Source: Micromonospora_E sp048060115
GTDB taxonomy: Bacteria; Actinomycetota; Actinomycetes; Mycobacteriales; Micromonosporaceae
Reading direction: 5' to 3'
Length of the DNA: 64,000 nucleotides
Assembly: GCF_048060115.1 (NCBI RefSeq)
Contig: NZ_JBHMIM010000033.1
Coordinates: forward strand, 13,032-77,031
Shown: positions 26,373 to 34,425 of the stretch, in pieces
How positions within the stretch are numbered: position 1 is the stretch's first letter
Layout of the letters: the number at the start of each line of letters is the position of its first letter
The notes under the pieces: generated by a model
Told to the model about the DNA's origin: nothing
What the model saw: the letters and a program-made list of their open reading frames with translations, nothing else
Databases searched by the model: none
Program-made: the position numbers and the translations under genes

Positions 26373-27119
26373 TCAGGTGAGCAGGCTGGCGCGCAACGTC
26401 TCGATCCGGTCCGCCGGTAGGCCGGCTGCCCGTAGGTAGCCCTCCACCGAGCCGTGCCGCTGCCGGAACTCGGTCAGGAACGTCTGCATCGCCTCCGCCG
26501 GGCAGGTGAAGAACGGCACCGGCACCAGATGGTCGTTGCCCTTCTGGGTACGCAGCCAGGCGAGCAGGCGCTCGCTGCCGGCCGTACTCAGTGCGTAGTC
26601 CTCGGCGATCACCGTGTCCCGCACCCCGAGCAGCGACAGCGTCATGGCACAGACCAGGCCGGTCCGGTCCTTGCCGGCCATGCAGTGCACCACCGCCGGG
26701 GCGGTCCGCTCCTGCGCCAGCAGCGCGATCGCCGCGACGAAGCCGTCAGCGGCCTGTTCGGTCAGGTCGTGGTACCGGTCCGCCAGGTAGCGGGCCGCAC
26801 CCCGGTCCGGCTGGTACGGGATCTCGTTCCAGTCCTGATGCTCCAGGTGGATGTTGTGGTACTCGAGCCCGTCCGCCGGCCGGATCCGGCCGTAGGTGTC
26901 GACCTCGTGCGGGCGGCGCAGATCGATGACGGTGCGTACGCCGAGCGTGGCGAACACGGCTTCGTCGTCGCCGTCCAACCGGTGTGGCGAGTCGGCGCGG
27001 TAGACCCGCTGCCAGCGGACCGTACGGCCGTCGAGCCCTTCGTAGCCACCGATGTCGCGGAAGTTGAACATGGTGGCGAAGGCGAGGGACCGGGTGGCGG
27101 CTGAAGTCATGTCATCCAC
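26373..27119 (-). CDS. Protein-tyrosine/dual-specificity phosphatase (Y_phosphatase3 type)
   Basis: A 248-residue phosphatase with the Cys-based active site HCMAGKDRTGLV (HCxxGxxR type; the KDR variant is typical of bacterial phosphatases related to mycobacterial PtpB). The N-terminal FNFRDIGGYEGLDGRTVRWQRVYRADSPHRL is characteristic of the family. It likely removes phosphate from Tyr/Thr or lipid substrates; target unknown. The start is GTG 27119 or ATG 27110. Cytoplasmic; no signal peptide. Confidence 0.85.
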   Translation of the reverse strand: MDDMTSAATRSLAFATMFNFRDIGGYEGLDGRTVRWQRVYRADSPHRLDGDDEAVFATLGVRTVIDLRRPHEVDTYGRIRPADGLEYHNIHLEHQDWNEIPYQPDRGAARYLADRYHDLTEQAADGFVAAIALLAQERTAPAVVHCMAGKDRTGLVCAMTLSLLGVRDTVIAEDYALSTAGSERLLAWLRTQKGNDHLVPVPFFTCPAEAMQTFLTEFRQRHGSVEGYLRAAGLPADRIETLRASLLT

Positions 27120-27224
27120 CGTAGCGACGAAGGCCGACAGTGGTAAACGGCCGGGCAGCCGTGGCCGAAGCTGGTCACGGCCGCCCGGCCGATCACGCGT
27201 GACGTGTCGTGCGGCGTCCGGCTG

Positions 27225-27698
27225 TCAGATGAGGCGTCCCGGCGCCATCGGCGGGACCGGGGCACCGTAGGTGCCGCCGTAGTAGCCGCCGAGCTTGTCG
27301 CGGTACGTCGGGTCGGAGCCGTGCGTCTCGTCGTACTCGGGGGAGTCCTTGATCTGGTCCTTGCTCCGGTCGACGAAGACCTTCTCCTCGTCGTGGTCGA
27401 CGCGGTTGACCACGCCGGCCGGCAGCATGACCTTCTTGCCGAAGATCCACGGCCCGGTGTCGACGACCAGGTAGCTGCTGTCCACCTCGTCGCTGGCGGA
27501 ATCGATCTTGCCGATGCTGCCGTCGGTCGCCTCGACCTTGTAGCCGGCGAGGTCGGCCCCGTCGACGGCCGCGTCGTCCCGGTAGCGCCACGGGTCGAAC
27601 GCGCCGGCCGGGCTGCCCCCGGCGACGGCACCCTGGCCACCGGCCAACAGCGGGTCCGGGGTCTGCGGCGCGGTGCTCTGCGGATCGATCCTGTCCAT
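27225..27698 (-). CDS. PRC-barrel domain protein
   Basis: A 157-residue protein with a central PRC-barrel-like region: LAGYKVEATDGSIGKIDSASDE followed by SYLVVDTGPWIFGKKVMLPAGVVNRVD. The N-terminus is Gln/Pro/Gly-rich. The C-terminal part includes IKDSPEYDETHGSDPTYRDKLGGYYGG, a pattern common in actinobacterial PRC-barrel stress proteins. Function unknown, possibly RNA or membrane-surface binding. GGAG precedes the ATG at 27698. It diverges from the cimA leader region. Confidence 0.8.
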   Translation of the reverse strand: MDRIDPQSTAPQTPDPLLAGGQGAVAGGSPAGAFDPWRYRDDAAVDGADLAGYKVEATDGSIGKIDSASDEVDSSYLVVDTGPWIFGKKVMLPAGVVNRVDHDEEKVFVDRSKDQIKDSPEYDETHGSDPTYRDKLGGYYGGTYGAPVPPMAPGRLI

Positions 27699-27874
27699 CG
27701 GAGATCACTCCTCTGCTAGGCGAATCTGACGACCTTGTCGGGTTCGAGATACCCGGACGCCCGGATCCCCACACCTGTCGCCGATAGACGAAGATCGTTC
27801 AGGTCGGCGGGCCGCCGTCCCGCGATGTGGGTTCGACTACCGGACTGGCCGTCGCCGGTGGCAAAGTACCCTGC

Positions 27875-27907
27875 GTGACTCGCCTCGTACTCATTATTGG
27901 CAGCTAG
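27875..27907 (+). CDS. cimA leader peptide (MTRLVLIIGS), attenuator input
   Basis: A 10-codon frame from GTG 27875 to TAG 27905-27907 encoding MTRLVLIIGS. Five consecutive codons are Leu-Val-Leu-Ile-Ile (CTC GTA CTC ATT ATT), with GTA and ATT being rare in this DNA. It overlaps a GC-rich segment with CGCGC repeats able to pair (27907-27912 with 27931-27936), then an intrinsic terminator (27938-27966), then cimA. The layout matches ribosome-mediated attenuation by charged Leu/Val/Ile tRNAs. No good ribosome-binding site is visible, so the leader may be leaderless. Confidence 0.72.
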   Translation: MTRLVLIIGS

Positions 27908-27937
27908 CGCGCCCGGCACCCGCCCGCCGAGCGCGCA

Positions 27938-27966
27938 GACCTCCCGCATCCGCGGGGGGTCTTTTT
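27938..27966 (+). terminator. Intrinsic terminator (attenuator) before cimA
   Basis: The stem is GACCTCCCGC (27938-27947) with GCGGGGGGTC (27952-27961), one mismatch, a 4-base loop ATCC and then TTTTT (27962-27966). It is one of the few U-run terminators in the window and lies upstream of, not after, a gene: cimA begins 100 bases later. Confidence 0.82.
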
Positions 27967-28066
27967 GTTGGCCGTACGAGGTCGGCGCAACGAGCGGGCA
28001 GGCGGGCCCGGCGCGAGCCCGGCGACGGATGCGGTGGCGCGGGACACCCGGCGAAAGGAACCCAGG

Positions 28067-29674
28067 ATGACTTTCCAGGTCTTCGACACGACGCTGCGCG
28101 ACGGGGCGCAGCGTGAAGGCATCAGCTACTCGGTGGTCGACAAACTCGCGGTCGCGCGCCTGCTCGACGACTTGGGCGTCGGCTTCATCGAGGGTGGCTG
28201 GCCTGGTGCCATGCCCAAGGACACCGAGTTCTTCCGCCGAGCCCGCACCGAGCTCGACCTGCGGCATGCCGTACTGGTCGCGTTCGGAGCCACCCGCAAG
28301 ACCGGTGTAGGCGTCGCCGACGATCCTCAGGTCCGCGCCCTGCTGGACGCCGAGACCTCGACTGTCTGCCTGGTCGCCAAGTCCGACATCCGCCACGTCG
28401 AACGGGCGTTGCGGACCACCGGCGCCGAGAACCTGGCGATGGTCGCCGACACGGTCGCCCACTTCGTCGCCGAGGGCCGGCGGGTCTTCCTCGACTGCGA
28501 ACACTTCTTCGACGGCTTCCGCCACGATCCGGCGTACACCGCGTCGGTGGTCGCCACCGCCGCCGAAGCCGGCGCCGAGGTCGTCGTCATGTGCGACACC
28601 AACGGCGGCATGCTGCCGTCCCAGATCGGCGCGGCCATCACCGACCTGGTCGGGCGGACCGGGCTGGGCGCCGACCGGCTCGGCATCCACTGCCAGAACG
28701 ACACCTCGTGCGCGGTGGCCAACACCATCGCCGCCGTCGAGGCCGGCGTACGCCACTTCCAGGGCACCGCCAACGGCTACGGCGAACGGCCCGGCAACGC
28801 CGACCTGTTCGCCGTCGTCGCCAACCTGCAACTCAAGCTCGGGCTGCCCGTCCTACCGGACGGCTGCCTGGGGCAGATGGTGCGCGTCTCGCACGCCATC
28901 GCCGAGATCGCCAATATCGCCCCCGACACCCACCAGGCCTATGTCGGGGCCGCCGCCTTCGCTCACAAGGCGGGGCTGCACGCGAGTGCGATCAAAGTGG
29001 ATCCGCTGATGTACAACCACGTAGACCCGTCGGTTGTCGGTAACGACATGCGGATCCTGGTGACCGAGATGGCCGGTCGGGCCAGCATCGAGCTGAAGAG
29101 TCGTGAGCTCGGTGTGGACCTGGCCGGCCATCCGGACGCCCTTTCGCGGGTCACCAAGCGGGTCAAGGAACTGGAGGCTGGTGGCTGGTCCTTCGAAGCC
29201 GCCGACGCGTCGTTCGAGCTGCTTGTTCGCTCCGAACTCGCCGCCGACAGCGGTACCGTCACCGTCCGGCCGTTCACTCTGGAGTCCTACCGGGTGCTGG
29301 TCGAGCACCGCGAGGACGGCGCGGTCGTCTCCGAGGCCACCGTCAAGGTCCGGGTACGCGGCGAGCGGGTGATCGCCACTGCCGAGGGCAACGGCCCGGT
29401 CAACGCCCTCGACGAGGCGCTGCGGGTGGCGCTGCGCGGCCACTACCCGGAGCTGGCCGAGTTCCAGCTGGCCGACTACAAGGTGCGGATCCTCGAAGGC
29501 AGTCAGGGCACCGGGGCGATCACCCGGGTGCTGGTGGAGACGGTCGACGGCAACGCCCGGGACTGGACCACCGTCGGGGTGCACGAGAACGTCGTCGAGG
29601 CGAGCTGGCGGGCTCTGGTCGACGCGCTCACCTACGGGCTGGCCCGCAGCGCGGCCCACGCCGTCGCCGGCTGA
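28067..29674 (+). CDS. cimA: Citramalate synthase
   Basis: Condenses acetyl-CoA with pyruvate to (R)-citramalate, a threonine-independent entry to isoleucine that then uses LeuCD and LeuB. HMGL-like TIM barrel signatures: FDTTLRDGAQREGISYSVVDKL at the N-terminus, CDTNGGMLPSQI, and HCQNDTSCAVANTIAAVEAGVRHFQGTANGYGERPGNADL. The C-terminal LeuA-type dimer/allosteric domain follows from about residue 390. The 535 residues fit CimA rather than 2-isopropylmalate synthase; a homocitrate-type role is less likely. ATG 28067 has AAAGGA eight bases upstream. It sits behind a leader peptide and terminator. Confidence 0.93.
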   Translation: MTFQVFDTTLRDGAQREGISYSVVDKLAVARLLDDLGVGFIEGGWPGAMPKDTEFFRRARTELDLRHAVLVAFGATRKTGVGVADDPQVRALLDAETSTVCLVAKSDIRHVERALRTTGAENLAMVADTVAHFVAEGRRVFLDCEHFFDGFRHDPAYTASVVATAAEAGAEVVVMCDTNGGMLPSQIGAAITDLVGRTGLGADRLGIHCQNDTSCAVANTIAAVEAGVRHFQGTANGYGERPGNADLFAVVANLQLKLGLPVLPDGCLGQMVRVSHAIAEIANIAPDTHQAYVGAAAFAHKAGLHASAIKVDPLMYNHVDPSVVGNDMRILVTEMAGRASIELKSRELGVDLAGHPDALSRVTKRVKELEAGGWSFEAADASFELLVRSELAADSGTVTVRPFTLESYRVLVEHREDGAVVSEATVKVRVRGERVIATAEGNGPVNALDEALRVALRGHYPELAEFQLADYKVRILEGSQGTGAITRVLVETVDGNARDWTTVGVHENVVEASWRALVDALTYGLARSAAHAVAG

Positions 29675-29684
29675 GCCCGCGCGG

Positions 29685-30704
29685 TCACGGTGCCGGCAGC
29701 ACCAGTCCGGCGACGACCATCCGATGGTCGCTGCCCGGCACCGTGCGCACCACCACCGAGTCCACGCCGATCCGCTCGTCGACCAGCACCCGGTCCAGGG
29801 TCACCGGGGGAATCAACGAGCCGTCGTACGGACCCCAGGTGCCGACGAGTCCATCGCCGGTCGCTGACGCCGCGTCGACGTAGCCGGTCGCGATCAGTCG
29901 GCGCAGCGCCGCGTGATCGAGCGTCGAATTGAAGTCACCGGCCAGGACGCGGGGCGGCCCGGCCGGATCCGGCCGGGGCTGCGCGGCCAGGTCGGCCCGC
30001 CACAGCGGAAGCGTGTACAGGGCGAACGGGGCCATCGGATGGGCCGACTCGACCAGTACCGGCCCGACGTCGGGCACCTGCACCGTCCCGTACGACTGGC
30101 CGAAACCCCCCTCGTTGCGGCGCACGCCGGCGTCGTTGATCGGCCAGCGGGCGTAGACCGCCGACCCGGTGGTGCCGACCTCGGGGTCGGCCCGCCGGTA
30201 CGGAAGCAGCTCGGTGATGCCGAGCCGGTCCAGCTCGGCCTCGGCGTCCGGGGTGAACTCCTGCACCGCCAGCACGTCCACCCGCTCCTGGCGGAGCAGC
30301 GCCAGCAGCACCGGCAGCTGCGCGGCCCCGGCCAGCAGGTTCGCAGTGGCCACCCGCAACGGGGTGCCGGCATCGTCCCCGGTGACCCGACTGGCGGGCA
30401 CCGCCCGGGGCAGTACCGCCGCCGCCAGCACCACGACGGCCAGCAGCGCGACCGCGCCGGCCCGCCAGCGTCGGGTCAGCGCCGCCACGACCAGCGGCAC
30501 GACACTCCACGCGGCGACGTACGGGGTGAACGCCAGCAGCTGCACCAGGGGGCCGTACTCCCAGCCGGCAGCGCGCAGGACCGCCCAGACCGTCGTGGGC
30601 ACCACCAGCAGCCACACCAGCCAACCCAGCCGCCGCCGGGTCGCCGTCGGTGTCGGCGGCGGTGCCGGCGGGTCCTGCTCGATCCGTACGTCCACGACCG
30701 GCAC
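29685..30704 (-). CDS. Membrane-anchored endonuclease/exonuclease/phosphatase (EEP) protein
   Basis: The N-terminal ~100 residues form three transmembrane helices (LGWLVWLLVVPTTVWAVL, LVQLLAFTPYVAAWSVVPLVVAAL, AVALLAVVVLAAAVLP). An exterior EEP-fold domain follows: LRVATANLL, VDVLAVQEFT with the metal-binding Glu, RVLAGDFNSTLDH and the catalytic His in VPGSDHRMVVAGLVL. Members of this actinobacterial group are predicted hydrolases of phosphodiester bonds outside the membrane; the substrate is unknown. It converges with cimA with only 10 bases between stop codons. Confidence 0.85.
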   Translation of the reverse strand: MPVVDVRIEQDPPAPPPTPTATRRRLGWLVWLLVVPTTVWAVLRAAGWEYGPLVQLLAFTPYVAAWSVVPLVVAALTRRWRAGAVALLAVVVLAAAVLPRAVPASRVTGDDAGTPLRVATANLLAGAAQLPVLLALLRQERVDVLAVQEFTPDAEAELDRLGITELLPYRRADPEVGTTGSAVYARWPINDAGVRRNEGGFGQSYGTVQVPDVGPVLVESAHPMAPFALYTLPLWRADLAAQPRPDPAGPPRVLAGDFNSTLDHAALRRLIATGYVDAASATGDGLVGTWGPYDGSLIPPVTLDRVLVDERIGVDSVVVRTVPGSDHRMVVAGLVLPAP

Positions 30705-30938
30705 GGTATCCGGTGCGCGCCGCAGAGCCGGCCATCACCGGCGGGATCCCGGCGATCACCCGGCCCACAGCCAGCGCCCACTGCGGGAATCACCCTTTTC
30801 GAGGTCGGTAATCACCCGGTCGGAGTCCGGCGGCGGCGTTAGACCGGGCCGATCCGGGGCAACCACTCGGCGGGTGCCGGACACGTTCCGTACGGGACGG
30901 ATGGCCGGCCATGGGTGACCAGCGTCGAGGACGGTGCG

Positions 30939-31344
30939 TTGACATCCTCCCCGTCCTGACGGACGGGGATTCCCTTGGTCGCCCTTGGGTTTCCTGCTTT
31001 ACCGTCGGCTGCCCCGAACGGAGGTTCCCCCGTTGAGGTCCTACACCTCCTTCACCGGCTGCGACCGAGAGCCCCGAGCCCTTCTCCTTCTTCGTCATCG
31101 CTGGTTGGGCGCGGGCCAGCCGGTGACGGTCGGCCCGCTCATGCTCCGGGTTGGCGACCTTCTCTCCGGTCGACAGGGTGAGCAGGCTGTCGAGCCCGGC
31201 ATCGACACCGACCGTGTCGGCGGCCGGCGTCCGGTCGATCGTGTCGTCGCAGAGCAGGGACACGAACCAGTGGCCGGCCGGGTCCTGGCTGACGGTCACC
31301 GTGGACGAGGACGCGCCGTCGGGCGGTGGCCGCGACCACTCGAT
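30939..31344 (-). pseudogene. tnpB: tnpB remnant
   Basis: Read on the minus strand, the remnant begins at IEWSRPPPDG, matches the complete TnpB through VSLLCDD, GVDAGLDSLLTLSTGEKV and RLARAQ, then jumps to GLSVAAGEGGVGPQR near the natural C-terminus. The first ~145 residues and about 170 residues carrying the second and third RuvC acidic residues and the zinc-binding cysteines are missing, so it cannot act as a nuclease. The frame is still open through both junctions; a non-catalytic derived product cannot be excluded but has no proper start. Confidence 0.75.
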
Positions 31345-31364
31345 GTACCCACGGAAGGAGTCCG
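30939..31364 (-). mobile_element. Doubly deleted IS200/IS605-type tnpB element
   Basis: Shorter relative of the complete element at 34487-35856. The right end (30939 onward, TTGACATCCTCCCCGTCC) matches the other right end over about 150 bases, including the perfect hairpin CCCCGTCC-TGAC-GGACGGGG. The left end keeps about 25-30 bases (31340-31364), nearly identical to the left end of the complete copy. Between them two blocks of tnpB are missing. The left end touches the ATG of the MoxR gene. Confidence 0.75.
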
Positions 31365-32408
31365 ATGACGACCGAGCCACAGAACAGTACGCAACCGTCA
31401 GCCGGCCACGACCCGGCCGCCGAAGCACTGGAACAGGCGCTGTTCGAGGTCAAACGGGTCATCGTCGGGCAGGACCGGCTGGTCGAACGGCTCCTCACGG
31501 CGCTGCTGGCCAACGGCCACTGCCTGCTGGAGGGCGTACCCGGAATCGCCAAGACCCTTGCCGCGCAGACCCTGGCGGTCGCGGTCGGCGGCAGCTTCTC
31601 CCGGGTGCAGTTCACCCCCGACCTGGTGCCGTCCGACATCGTCGGCACCCGGATCTATCGGGCCTCGACCGAGTCGTTCGACGTCGAACTCGGCCCGGTG
31701 ATGGCGAACCTGGTCCTGGCCGACGAGATCAACCGGGCGCCGGCGAAGGTGCAGTCCGCCCTGTTGGAGGCGATGGCCGAACGGCAGGTCTCCATCGGCG
31801 GCCGCAGCTACCCGGTGCCGGAGCCGTTCCTGGTGCTGGCCACCCAGAACCCGATCGAGTCCGAGGGCGTCTACCAGCTGCCCGAGGCGCAACGCGACCG
31901 GTTCCTGATGAAGGTCGTGGTCGACTACCCGACCGACGAGGAGGAGCTGGGCATCCTCTACCGGATGGGGGTGGACCGGCCACAGCCCCGGCAGGTGCTG
32001 GACATGGCGCAGTTGAGCGCGATGCAGCGCCAGGCCCGCGACGTGTTCGTGCACCACGCCCTCGCCGAGTACATCGTCCGGCTGGTGCTGGCCACCCGGC
32101 GGCCCCAACTGTTCGGGCTGCCCGAGCTGAACGGCCTGCTCGCCTACGGGGCGAGTCCGCGCGCCACGCTCGGCCTGGTCGCCGGTGCCCGCGGCCTGGC
32201 CCTGCTGCGCGGTCGCGACTACGTGCTCCCGGAAGACGTCCGCGAACTCGCGGTGGATGTGATCGCCCACCGCCTGGTGCTGTCGTTCGACGCCGTCGCC
32301 GACGGGGTCAGCGCCGAGTCGATCGTGCGTCGACTGGTCGAGGTCGTCGCGCCACCGCGGATCGCTCCCGCGCACGACCAGCGACCCGGACTGGCGGCCG
32401 TGGCGTGA
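31365..32408 (+). CDS. MoxR-family AAA+ ATPase
   Basis: A 347-residue AAA+ ATPase of the MoxR group, which act as chaperones for maturation or assembly of partner proteins. Walker A is EGVPGIAKT at about residue 65, Walker B is LVLADEINRAP, and sensor and arginine-finger regions are normal (LATQNPIESEGVYQLPEAQRDRF). The ATG at 31365 follows GGAAGGAGTCCG, which belongs to the left end of the tnpB remnant. The stop overlaps the GTG of the DUF58 gene by four bases, and the VWA gene follows, giving the usual MoxR-DUF58-VWA operon. Confidence 0.93.
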   Translation: MTTEPQNSTQPSAGHDPAAEALEQALFEVKRVIVGQDRLVERLLTALLANGHCLLEGVPGIAKTLAAQTLAVAVGGSFSRVQFTPDLVPSDIVGTRIYRASTESFDVELGPVMANLVLADEINRAPAKVQSALLEAMAERQVSIGGRSYPVPEPFLVLATQNPIESEGVYQLPEAQRDRFLMKVVVDYPTDEEELGILYRMGVDRPQPRQVLDMAQLSAMQRQARDVFVHHALAEYIVRLVLATRRPQLFGLPELNGLLAYGASPRATLGLVAGARGLALLRGRDYVLPEDVRELAVDVIAHRLVLSFDAVADGVSAESIVRRLVEVVAPPRIAPAHDQRPGLAAVA

Positions 32409-33466
32409 CCGGCCGGGATCGGACTGGCGGCCGTGGCGTGGGCATCCGGGACCCGCTCGGCCCGGCCACCCTGCCGGAGCTGACGCCACCGGAGACCCTG
32501 CGTCGCCTCGAACTCGCCGTGACCCGCCGGCTGGACGGCCTGTTGCACGGCCAGCACCTCGGCCTGCTGCCCGGCGCCGGCAGCGAACTGGCCGGCAGTC
32601 GGGAGTACCGGCCCGGTGAGGACGAGGTACGCCGGATCGACTGGGCGGTGACCGCCCGGACCGCCGTACCGCACGTCCGAGAGGTCGACGCCGACCGGGA
32701 GCTGACCTGCTGGGTGCTGGTCGACGGCACGGCCAGCATGGACTTCGGCACCGCCGAGGTGGAAAAACGTGAGTTGGCGGTCGCCGCGGTCGCCGCCGTC
32801 GGTTTCCTGACCGCCGGCACCGGCAGCGCCCTGGGCGCGCATCTGCTGGGTGCCGACGGGGTGCGGCGCTTCCCGACCGGATCCGGCCGGGACCACCTGT
32901 TGTGCGTACTCCGGGCATTGCTCACCGCACCCCGGACGGCCGCCGCCACGTCCCACCGCGCCGGTCGGGCCGCCGCCGCGCAGCAGCCCCGACCGACGTT
33001 CGCCGACGGCATCGACGGGCTGCGCCGGGCGGCGACCCGGCGCGGGCTGGCGGTCGTGGTCTCCGACTTCCTCGACGGGCTGCCGGACGACCCGGCGGGC
33101 CGGCCCGACTGGGAGCGGGCGTTGCGCCGGCTGGCCACCGTGCACCAGGTGCTCGCCGTCGACGTGACCGACCCGCGTGAGCTGGAACTGCCCGACGTCG
33201 GGGTGATCACCGTGCAGGACCCGGAGAGCGGCCGGCGGCGGGAAATCAGCACCGCCGACCGGGGACTGCGCGACCGGTACGCCGAAGCGGCCGCCGCGCA
33301 GCGTGACCAGATCGCCCGGGCGATCCGGCGGGCCGGTGCCGCGCACCTGGAACTGCGCACCGACCGGGATTGGGTGGCCGACATCGTCCGACACGTGCAC
33401 CGGCAGCGGCAACTGACGACCCGCGCCCCGGCCCGGGGTGTCGCCGCTTGGGAGGGGACGACATGA
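32405..33466 (+). CDS. DUF58 domain protein
   Basis: A 353-residue DUF58 protein, the usual partner of MoxR ATPases. Typical features: SREYRPGEDEVRRIDWAVTART (the DUF58 core), a VWA-like segment VLVDGTASMDFG, and VVVSDFLDGLP. It starts at GTG 32405, overlapping the moxR stop (GTGA), so it is translationally coupled. An in-frame extension upstream lies in another gene and is not coding. Probably cytoplasmic; thought to work with MoxR and the VWA proteins in envelope stress or protein maturation (inference from the family). Confidence 0.9.
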   Translation: MTGRDRTGGRGVGIRDPLGPATLPELTPPETLRRLELAVTRRLDGLLHGQHLGLLPGAGSELAGSREYRPGEDEVRRIDWAVTARTAVPHVREVDADRELTCWVLVDGTASMDFGTAEVEKRELAVAAVAAVGFLTAGTGSALGAHLLGADGVRRFPTGSGRDHLLCVLRALLTAPRTAAATSHRAGRAAAAQQPRPTFADGIDGLRRAATRRGLAVVVSDFLDGLPDDPAGRPDWERALRRLATVHQVLAVDVTDPRELELPDVGVITVQDPESGRRREISTADRGLRDRYAEAAAAQRDQIARAIRRAGAAHLELRTDRDWVADIVRHVHRQRQLTTRAPARGVAAWEGTT

Positions 33467-34425
33467 GCTGGCAATCCCCGGAACGGCTCTGGCTGCTGGC
33501 CGCGGTGGTGGCCCTGGCCGGCGGGTACCTGCTGATGCAGCGACGGTCCAGCCGGTACGCGGTCCGCTTCACCAATCTGCGGCTGCTCGACCGGGTGGCG
33601 CCGGCCCGCCCGGCGTGGCGCCGGCATCTACCGGCCGGCTTGTTCCTGGCGATGCTGGCGATGCTGGTGATGGGGTTCGCCCGGCCGATGGACGAGGTCC
33701 AGGTACCTCGGGAACGGGCCACCGTGATGGTCGCGGTGGATGTCTCGACCTCGATGCTCGCCAACGACGTGCGGCCGGATCGGCTCACCGCGGCGAAACA
33801 ATCGGCGCACGAGTTCGTCGACTCCCTGCCGCCCCAGTTCAACGTCGGGTTGGTCGCCTTCGCCGGCAACGCATCGGTGCTGGTCGGTCCGGGTACCGAC
33901 CGGGAGGCGCTGGGTGCCGGCATCGACCGGCTCGCCGAGGGGATCACCGGCGCCCAGGGGACCGCGATCGGCGAGGCGATCAAGACGTCGTTGGAAGCGA
34001 TCCGGTCGTTGGACGCGCAGGCGGCGCAGGAACTCCCGCCGGCCCGGATCGTGCTGCTGTCCGACGGGGCGAACACCTCCGGCCGGTCACCGGAGACCGC
34101 GGCGGCCGAGGCGGTCGAGGCCGACATCCCGATCGACACCATCTCGGTGGGCACCGACGCCGGCTACATCGACTACGGCGGCGGCCGGCCGCTGCGGGTG
34201 CCGGTGGACGGCGAGAACCTCAAGGCGGTCGCCGAGCTGACCGGCGGTGCCTACCACGAGGCGGCGAGCAGCAAACAGCTCAAGGACGTGTACGCCGACA
34301 TCGGTACCTCGGTCGGCTACCGGTTGGAGCCAGCGGACGTGTCGGCCCGGTTCATCGGTTTCGGCCTGGTGTTCGCGCTGGCCGCCGCCGGAACGTCGCT
34401 GATGTGGTTTTCCCGGCTGCCGTGA
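33463..34425 (+). CDS. VWA-domain membrane protein (BatA-like)
   Basis: A 320-residue protein with two N-terminal membrane segments (LWLLAAVVALAGGYLLM and LPAGLFLAMLAMLVMGFA), a von Willebrand A domain with MIDAS motif DVSTSM and later TxxG-type LLSDGANTSG, and a C-terminal membrane segment (FIGFGLVFALAAAGTSLMWF). The ATG overlaps the DUF58 stop (ATGA). It completes the MoxR-DUF58-VWA set. The 3' end is overlapped on the other strand by read-through of the tnpB frame. The element inserted about 60 bases downstream. Confidence 0.9.
   Translation: MSWQSPERLWLLAAVVALAGGYLLMQRRSSRYAVRFTNLRLLDRVAPARPAWRRHLPAGLFLAMLAMLVMGFARPMDEVQVPRERATVMVAVDVSTSMLANDVRPDRLTAAKQSAHEFVDSLPPQFNVGLVAFAGNASVLVGPGTDREALGAGIDRLAEGITGAQGTAIGEAIKTSLEAIRSLDAQAAQELPPARIVLLSDGANTSGRSPETAAAEAVEADIPIDTISVGTDAGYIDYGGGRPLRVPVDGENLKAVAELTGGAYHEAASSKQLKDVYADIGTSVGYRLEPADVSARFIGFGLVFALAAAGTSLMWFSRLP

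Noticed and set aside
27720..28066. T-box riboswitch upstream of cimA
   Set aside because: No T-box consensus sequence or specifier stem was recognised; the short Leu/Val/Ile-rich frame explains the terminator better.
30790..31428. Independent gene for a 212-residue protein
   Set aside because: It is the fused tnpB remnant read through flanking host DNA, without a proper start or ribosome-binding site.
31151..32404. DUF58 protein as a 771-residue product starting inside the tnpB remnant
   Set aside because: The upstream part is the MoxR gene read in another frame; GTG 32405 overlapping the moxR stop is a clear start.
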